The notes under the pieces: model-generated
Databases searched by the model: none
What the model was told of the DNA's origin: nothing
The model's input: the letters and a program-made list of their open reading frames with translations, nothing else
Part shown: one piece after another, positions 60,057 through 64,000 of the stretch
How positions within the stretch are numbered: the first letter of the stretch is position 1
Layout: each line of letters opens with the position of its first letter
Made by a program: the position numbers and the translations under genes
Source of the DNA: Lachnospiraceae bacterium
GTDB taxonomy: Bacteria > Bacillota > Clostridia > Lachnospirales > Lachnospiraceae
DNA length: 64,000 bases
Reading direction: 5' to 3'
Assembly: GCA_014799465.1 (NCBI GenBank)
Contig: JAAVHZ010000022.1
Span: 62,001 to 126,000, forward strand

Positions 60057-61127
60057 ATGAAGATAGGAATGCTTACGAGCGGTGGAGACTGTCAAAGTCT
60101 GAATGCATCTATGAGGGGTGTTGCAAAAACATTATATAATAATCTCAAAGATGTGGAGATTATAGGATTCCATGAGGGATACAAGGGACTTATGTATGGA
60201 GATTACCATACGATGAAATCAAAAGATTTTTCGGGAATTCTGACAGAGGGTGGTACAATTATAGGTACATCCAGACAGCCATTTAAACTGATGCGAACAC
60301 CTGATGAAAACGGGATGGACAAGGTGGAGGCAATGAAAAAGACTTATAAGAAGCTGGGTCTTGAGTGTCTTGTGGTACTTGGAGGAAACGGTACACATAA
60401 GACTGCAAATCTTTTGTCAAAAGAAGGGCTTAATGTGGTATCACTTCCTAAAACAATAGATAACGATATATGGGGAACAGATATTACATTTGGTTTTCAA
60501 AGTGCGGTAAATATAGCTACAAATGCTATTGACTGCATTCATACTACGGCTGCATCTCATGGAAGGGTATTTATAGTTGAAGTAATGGGACATAAAGTAG
60601 GATGGCTTACACTTCATGCAGGAGTGGCAGGCGGTGCCGATATTATACTTCTTCCGGAGATACCATATGATATTGATGTGGTAGTAAAGGGAATTCAAAA
60701 ACGTACAGAAGAAGGAAAGAAATTCTCTATACTTGCAGTGGCAGAGGGTGCAATATCAAAGAAAGATGCTGCATTGTCAAAGAAAAAGTTAAAAGAAAAG
60801 AGAGCAAAGAGCCCATATCCGTCTATATCATATGAGCTTGGAGCACAGATAGAGGAAAAGACAGGACAGGAAATAAGAGTAACTATTCCGGGACATACAC
60901 AAAGAGGCGGAAGTCCGTGTCCTTATGACAGAGTATTATCTACCAGATTTGGTTCGGCAGCAGCACAGCTTATACTTAAGAAAGAGTATGGAAATATGGT
61001 TGGAATGCAGAATGGTGAGATAGTAAAGGTTCCACTTGAAGAAGTGGCAGGAAAACTTAAAATGGTTGACCCTGAATCGTCATTTATAGAAGAGATAAAG
61101 GCATTGGGGATAAGTTTTGGAGTGTAG
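60057..61127 (+). CDS. pfkA: 6-phosphofructokinase
   Basis: This 356-residue protein starts at ATG 60057 behind AAGGTGGAG. Motifs are TSGGDCQSLNA, GGNGTHKTA, PKTIDNDIWGTD, FGFQSA and PGHTQRGGSPCPYDR. It phosphorylates fructose 6-phosphate in glycolysis. The GGNGT loop, where classical ATP enzymes have GGDGS, and TFGFQSA place it in the mixed-substrate group III, whose members use ATP or pyrophosphate. The donor cannot be told with certainty. It is followed by a repeat array, not a normal terminator. Confidence 0.92.
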   Translation: MKIGMLTSGGDCQSLNASMRGVAKTLYNNLKDVEIIGFHEGYKGLMYGDYHTMKSKDFSGILTEGGTIIGTSRQPFKLMRTPDENGMDKVEAMKKTYKKLGLECLVVLGGNGTHKTANLLSKEGLNVVSLPKTIDNDIWGTDITFGFQSAVNIATNAIDCIHTTAASHGRVFIVEVMGHKVGWLTLHAGVAGGADIILLPEIPYDIDVVVKGIQKRTEEGKKFSILAVAEGAISKKDAALSKKKLKEKRAKSPYPSISYELGAQIEEKTGQEIRVTIPGHTQRGGSPCPYDRVLSTRFGSAAAQLILKKEYGNMVGMQNGEIVKVPLEEVAGKLKMVDPESSFIEEIKALGISFGV

Positions 61128-61129
61128 TG

Positions 61130-61526
61130 GTATTTCTGTTCCCTCCGGCGGCTGGTTTCGCTACGCTGCAAAGGCCGCCTGCGGGAACAGAAATACCTAT
61201 TAAGCGTTGCGGTGGGACTGGATTGGTTTTATTGCAAAGACCGCTTGCGGGAACAGAAATACCTATTAAGCGTTGCGGTGGGACTGGATTGGTTTTATTG
61301 CAAAGACCGCTTGCGGGAACAGAAATCCCTATTAAGCGTTGCGGTGGGACTGGATTGGTTTTATTGCAAAGACCGCTTGCGGGAACAGAAATCCCCATGA
61401 AGTGATGTGGTGGGACCAGATTGGCTATGCTGCAAAGACCGCTTGCGGGAACAGAAATACCTATGAAGCGTTGCAGTGGGACTGGATTGGTTTCATTGCA
61501 AAGCCGCCGGAGGGAACGGAAATACC
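61130..61526. repeat. 66-bp tandem repeat array bounded by inverted repeats
   Basis: Units with GGGAACAGAAAT start at 61183, 61249, 61315, 61381 and 61447, with a sixth variant at 61512, a period of 65-66 bp. The central copies are nearly identical. The whole is bounded by an inverted repeat of about 24 bp: GGTATTTCTGTTCCCTCCGG (61130-61149) and the complementary copy ending 61526. The array is much richer in GC than the host. Because 66 is divisible by 3, it is open in several frames, which creates false repeat proteins on both strands. It ends just before the dnaX ribosome binding site. Confidence 0.9.
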
Positions 61527-61550
61527 TATAAAGTGTTGCGGAGGATTGAT

Positions 61551-63134
61551 ATGTCTTATACGGCTTTATATAGAAAGTTCAGACCGAATGATTTTGAAGG
61601 AGTGAAGGGGCAGGAGCATATAACTTCTACACTAAAGAATCAGATAAATGCACAAAGGATAGGTCATGCATATCTGTTCTGTGGGACAAGGGGAACAGGA
61701 AAGACAAGTGTTGCTAAGATATTTGCCAGAGCCGTAAATTGTATGAATCCGGTGAATGGAAACCCATGCAATGAATGTGAAGTGTGCAGGTCAATAAATG
61801 CAGGGGTATCCATGAATGTGATAGAGATAGATGCCGCATCCAATAATGGAGTGGAAAATATCAGGCAGATAGTAGATGAGGTGAAATATTCGCCTACAGA
61901 AGGAAAGTACAAAGTATACATTATAGATGAGGTGCATATGCTTTCTATAGGGGCATTTAATGCACTTTTAAAAACGTTGGAAGAACCACCTTCATATGTT
62001 ATATTTATACTTGCCACTACAGAGGTGCACAAGATTCCGATAACAATATTGTCAAGGTGTCAGAGATATGATTTTAAAAGAATAAATGTTGAAACCATTG
62101 CGGCTAGAATGCGGGAACTCTGCGATATAGAAAATATGGCTGCACAGGATAAAGCACTGAAATATATAGCAAAAGCGGCAGACGGTTCAATGAGGGATGC
62201 ATTAAGCCTTTTAGACCAGTGCAGTGCATTTTATATGGATAAGGAACTTACATATGAAAATGTTCTGGAAGTACTTGGTGCGGTTGATATGGAAGTATTC
62301 AGCCGGATACTTAACAGTGTGATGGCAGGAGATACAGTCAGTTGTATTCACCAGCTTGACGAGATAGTTATGGTAGGAAGGGATTTATCACAATTTGTAT
62401 CGGATTTTGTATGGTATTTGAGAAACCTGATGCTGATATCGACTTCTGAAAATGCTGAAGAGATAGTTGATGCTTCTGCTGAGCGGCTTGAAGCAATGAA
62501 AAAAGAAGCAGCAATGATAAGTATAGATACTCTTATGAGATATATAAGAATATTTTCAGAGTTAATCAGTCAGTTGAAATATGCATCACAAAAGCGTGTA
62601 TTAATAGAAGTGGCACTTATTAAGCTTACAAGACCGGCAATGGAAAAAAGTTATGATTCCATAATTCAGAGATTGGATGAATTGGAGCGGAAAATAGAAT
62701 CAGGAGAAATAAATATAAATCTTCCTGATAAAAATCAGGTCAAACAGGAAAAAAGCGATGTACAGCCAGTACAGCAGAATCCCAAAAGACAGCCTGCAAT
62801 ACCGGAAGAAGTAAAGGAAGCAGCTGCTAACTGGGGCAGACTGATGGGCAGAATGTCATCGGCAGACAGAGCTTACCTTCGTGACTGCAAGGTGAGTGCC
62901 GGAAATGATAATAAGCTTTATCTTGTATTTCAAAATGAAATCAATTATACTAGGTTTATTAATCGTGATAAGGCTCAGGAAAGGGAAGAGCAGATAGAGG
63001 AAATGTTAGGCGAAGCTACCGGAAAAGCTATAGAGGTAGAGATAAAACTGCTGAAACAGGAAGAGCATTATCATGACCAATTCACTGAAGTGAAAAATGC
63101 AATCAATATGGATATAGAAGAGGAGGATTTTTAA
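61551..63134 (+). CDS. dnaX: DNA polymerase III subunit gamma/tau
   Basis: This 527-residue protein starts at ATG 61551 with GCGGAGG 6 bases upstream. The longer open frame from 61476 only adds translated repeat. The AAA+ clamp-loader core has Walker [10 protein letters not shown] (45-53), the zinc-binding [16 protein letters not shown], Walker B IIDEVHML and sensor TTEVHKIP. Domain III and a tau-like tail (to 527) follow. It loads the beta clamp at replication forks. It forms the conserved cluster dnaX-ybaB-recR. The tandem repeat array replaces its usual upstream spacer. Confidence 0.95.
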   Translation: MSYTALYRKFRPNDFEGVKGQEHITSTLKNQINAQRIGHAYLFCGTRGTGKTSVAKIFARAVNCMNPVNGNPCNECEVCRSINAGVSMNVIEIDAASNNGVENIRQIVDEVKYSPTEGKYKVYIIDEVHMLSIGAFNALLKTLEEPPSYVIFILATTEVHKIPITILSRCQRYDFKRINVETIAARMRELCDIENMAAQDKALKYIAKAADGSMRDALSLLDQCSAFYMDKELTYENVLEVLGAVDMEVFSRILNSVMAGDTVSCIHQLDEIVMVGRDLSQFVSDFVWYLRNLMLISTSENAEEIVDASAERLEAMKKEAAMISIDTLMRYIRIFSELISQLKYASQKRVLIEVALIKLTRPAMEKSYDSIIQRLDELERKIESGEININLPDKNQVKQEKSDVQPVQQNPKRQPAIPEEVKEAAANWGRLMGRMSSADRAYLRDCKVSAGNDNKLYLVFQNEINYTRFINRDKAQEREEQIEEMLGEATGKAIEVEIKLLKQEEHYHDQFTEVKNAINMDIEEEDF

Positions 63135-63135
63135 A

Positions 63136-63480
63136 ATGGCAAAAAGAGGAGGCTTTCCGGGCGGAATGCCGGGAAACATGAATAATCTTATGAAGCAGGC
63201 CCAGAAAATGCAGAGGCAGATGGAAGAGACTACAAAAGAGCTTGAAGAAAAAGAAGTTACTGCAGCAGCAGGCGGCGGAGCTGTAGAAGTGACTGTATCT
63301 GGTAAAAAAGAAGTAGTAAAGATTAAGATATCAGAAGAGGTGGTAGACCCTGACGATATAGAGATGCTGGAAGACCTTATAGTTGCTGCAACTAATGAGG
63401 CATTAAGAAAGATGGAAGAGATTTCCCAGAGTCAGATGGCTAAGATTACAGGAGGATTAGGCGGAGGATTTCCGTTCTGA
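63136..63480 (+). CDS. ybaB: YbaB/EbfC nucleoid-associated protein
   Basis: This 114-residue DNA-binding protein starts at ATG 63136, one base after the dnaX stop. It has the family layout: Gly/Met-rich ends, helix [21 protein letters not shown], and the beta part [22 protein letters not shown]. It binds DNA as a dimer and may help RecR-linked repair. The context is canonical. Confidence 0.93.
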   Translation: MAKRGGFPGGMPGNMNNLMKQAQKMQRQMEETTKELEEKEVTAAAGGGAVEVTVSGKKEVVKIKISEEVVDPDDIEMLEDLIVAATNEALRKMEEISQSQMAKITGGLGGGFPF

Positions 63481-63489
63481 TAAATAAAA

Positions 63490-64000
63490 ATGGATTACTA
63501 CAGTAAATATATTAACAAACTGATAGAAGAATTTGCAAAGCTTCCGGGAGTGGGAACAAAATCTGCCCAGAGGCTTGCATTTCATATGCTGAATATGCCT
63601 GACGAACAGGTAAAAGCATTTACCGACAGTATTATTAAAGCAAAGAGTAATGTCAGATATTGTAAGTCTTGTTATACGCTTACAGATGAAGAGATATGTC
63701 CTATATGCAGAAGTGACAAACGAGACCACTCATTAATAATGGTAGTGGAAAATACAAGAGATTTGGCGGCATATGAAAAAACCGGAAAGTATGAAGGAGT
63801 ATATCATGTACTGCATGGAGCCATATCGCCTGCACTGGGAATAGGACCTAATGATATCCGGCTTAAAGAACTTATAGAAAGACTCAGGGGAGATGTGAAA
63901 GAAGTCATCATATCTACCAATTCAAGCGTAGAGGGAGAAGCGACTGCTCTGTATATAAGCAAGCTTATAAAGCCGTCGGGTGTCAAAGTCAGCAGGATAG
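63490..64000 (+). CDS. recR: Recombination protein RecR, partial at window end
   Basis: The first 170 residues are visible from ATG 63490. The N-terminal helix-hairpin-helix (EFAKLPGVGTKSAQRLAFHML), the zinc finger CKSCYTLTDEEICPIC and the start of the Toprim domain (MVVENTRDL) are present. RecR works with RecO and RecF to load RecA on gapped DNA. No good ribosome binding site is seen, so it may be translated by coupling. The 3' end lies outside the window. Confidence 0.93.
   Translation, partial: MDYYSKYINKLIEEFAKLPGVGTKSAQRLAFHMLNMPDEQVKAFTDSIIKAKSNVRYCKSCYTLTDEEICPICRSDKRDHSLIMVVENTRDLAAYEKTGKYEGVYHVLHGAISPALGIGPNDIRLKELIERLRGDVKEVIISTNSSVEGEATALYISKLIKPSGVKVSRI

Noticed and set aside
61183-61526. 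CRISPR array
   Set aside because: Units are contiguous 66-bp copies without unique spacers, and no cas genes are present.
61084-61605. Open frames on both strands coding for repeated peptides
   Set aside because: They arise because the repeat unit is 66 bp and stop-free. There is no ribosome binding site or protein-like composition, and the array ends are inverted repeats.

Overview
The window is a piece of a low-GC, spore-forming Firmicutes chromosome, most likely a gut Lachnospiraceae. The evidence is A/T-rich codon use with AGGAGG-type ribosome binding sites, a SipL-like SPOCS/LysM spore protein, SpmB, a NAD-linked trimeric [FeFe]-hydrogenase, DUF6273 secreted proteins, Rpn/PD-(D/E)XK transposon-type nucleases, and the dnaX-ybaB-recR cluster. 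No rRNA, tRNA or CRISPR array was seen.

Layout. 0-4.1 kb: a truncated minus-strand gene, a PrcB-like lipoprotein, the SipL-like protein, a three-repeat exported protein and an XRE regulator. 4.3-13.9 kb: a tightly overlapping operon that I read as an Ssp-type DNA phosphorothioation defence system, in the order HTH - sspD - sspB (DUF4007) - sspC (ATPase) - sspA (cysteine desulfurase) - sspE (DUF262/DUF1524). It has a near-consensus promoter. SspD is unusual: it carries zinc ribbons at the N-terminus, a two-cluster ferredoxin at the C-terminus, and a 17-A tract between the two cluster motifs. 14-25.3 kb: an accessory region with a decayed mobile element of higher GC (two sigma-like genes and a RepA-like ATPase), a PIN-like protein, a probable PD-(D/E)XK nuclease, two transposase remnants and a BcgI-like restriction-modification pair with its own small regulator. 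Together 4-25 kb looks like a defence island.

25.9-27.8 kb: a divergent XRE regulator and a two-gene cassette, a small protein starting MKIRTDFVTNSSSSSF followed by an atypical radical SAM/SPASM protein. This is a candidate peptide-modification system. 27.9-34.7 kb: LURP-like protein, polytopic membrane protein, SpmB, and hydCBA for electron-bifurcating hydrogenase. 35-39.5 kb: an Rpn-like nuclease and two exported DUF6273 paralogues whose C-terminal loops differ as diversity-generating-retroelement targets do. One paralogue has lost its Ig/FN3 tail and left a DNA scar.

39.7-49.7 kb: HTH-methyltransferase fusion, purC, a PadR/DUF2812 pair with a perfect operator, LysR, two exported Ig-like/flavodoxin proteins, a frameshifted PBECR4 gene, another nuclease-transposase, a toprim-protein remnant and a MarR regulator. 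49.9-64 kb: a lipoprotein fusing a DUF3089 hydrolase to a beta-carbonic anhydrase, sbcDC, an iron alcohol dehydrogenase, a membrane lipase-like protein, an exported SASA esterase, pfkA, a 66-bp tandem-repeat array bounded by inverted repeats, then dnaX, ybaB and the start of recR.
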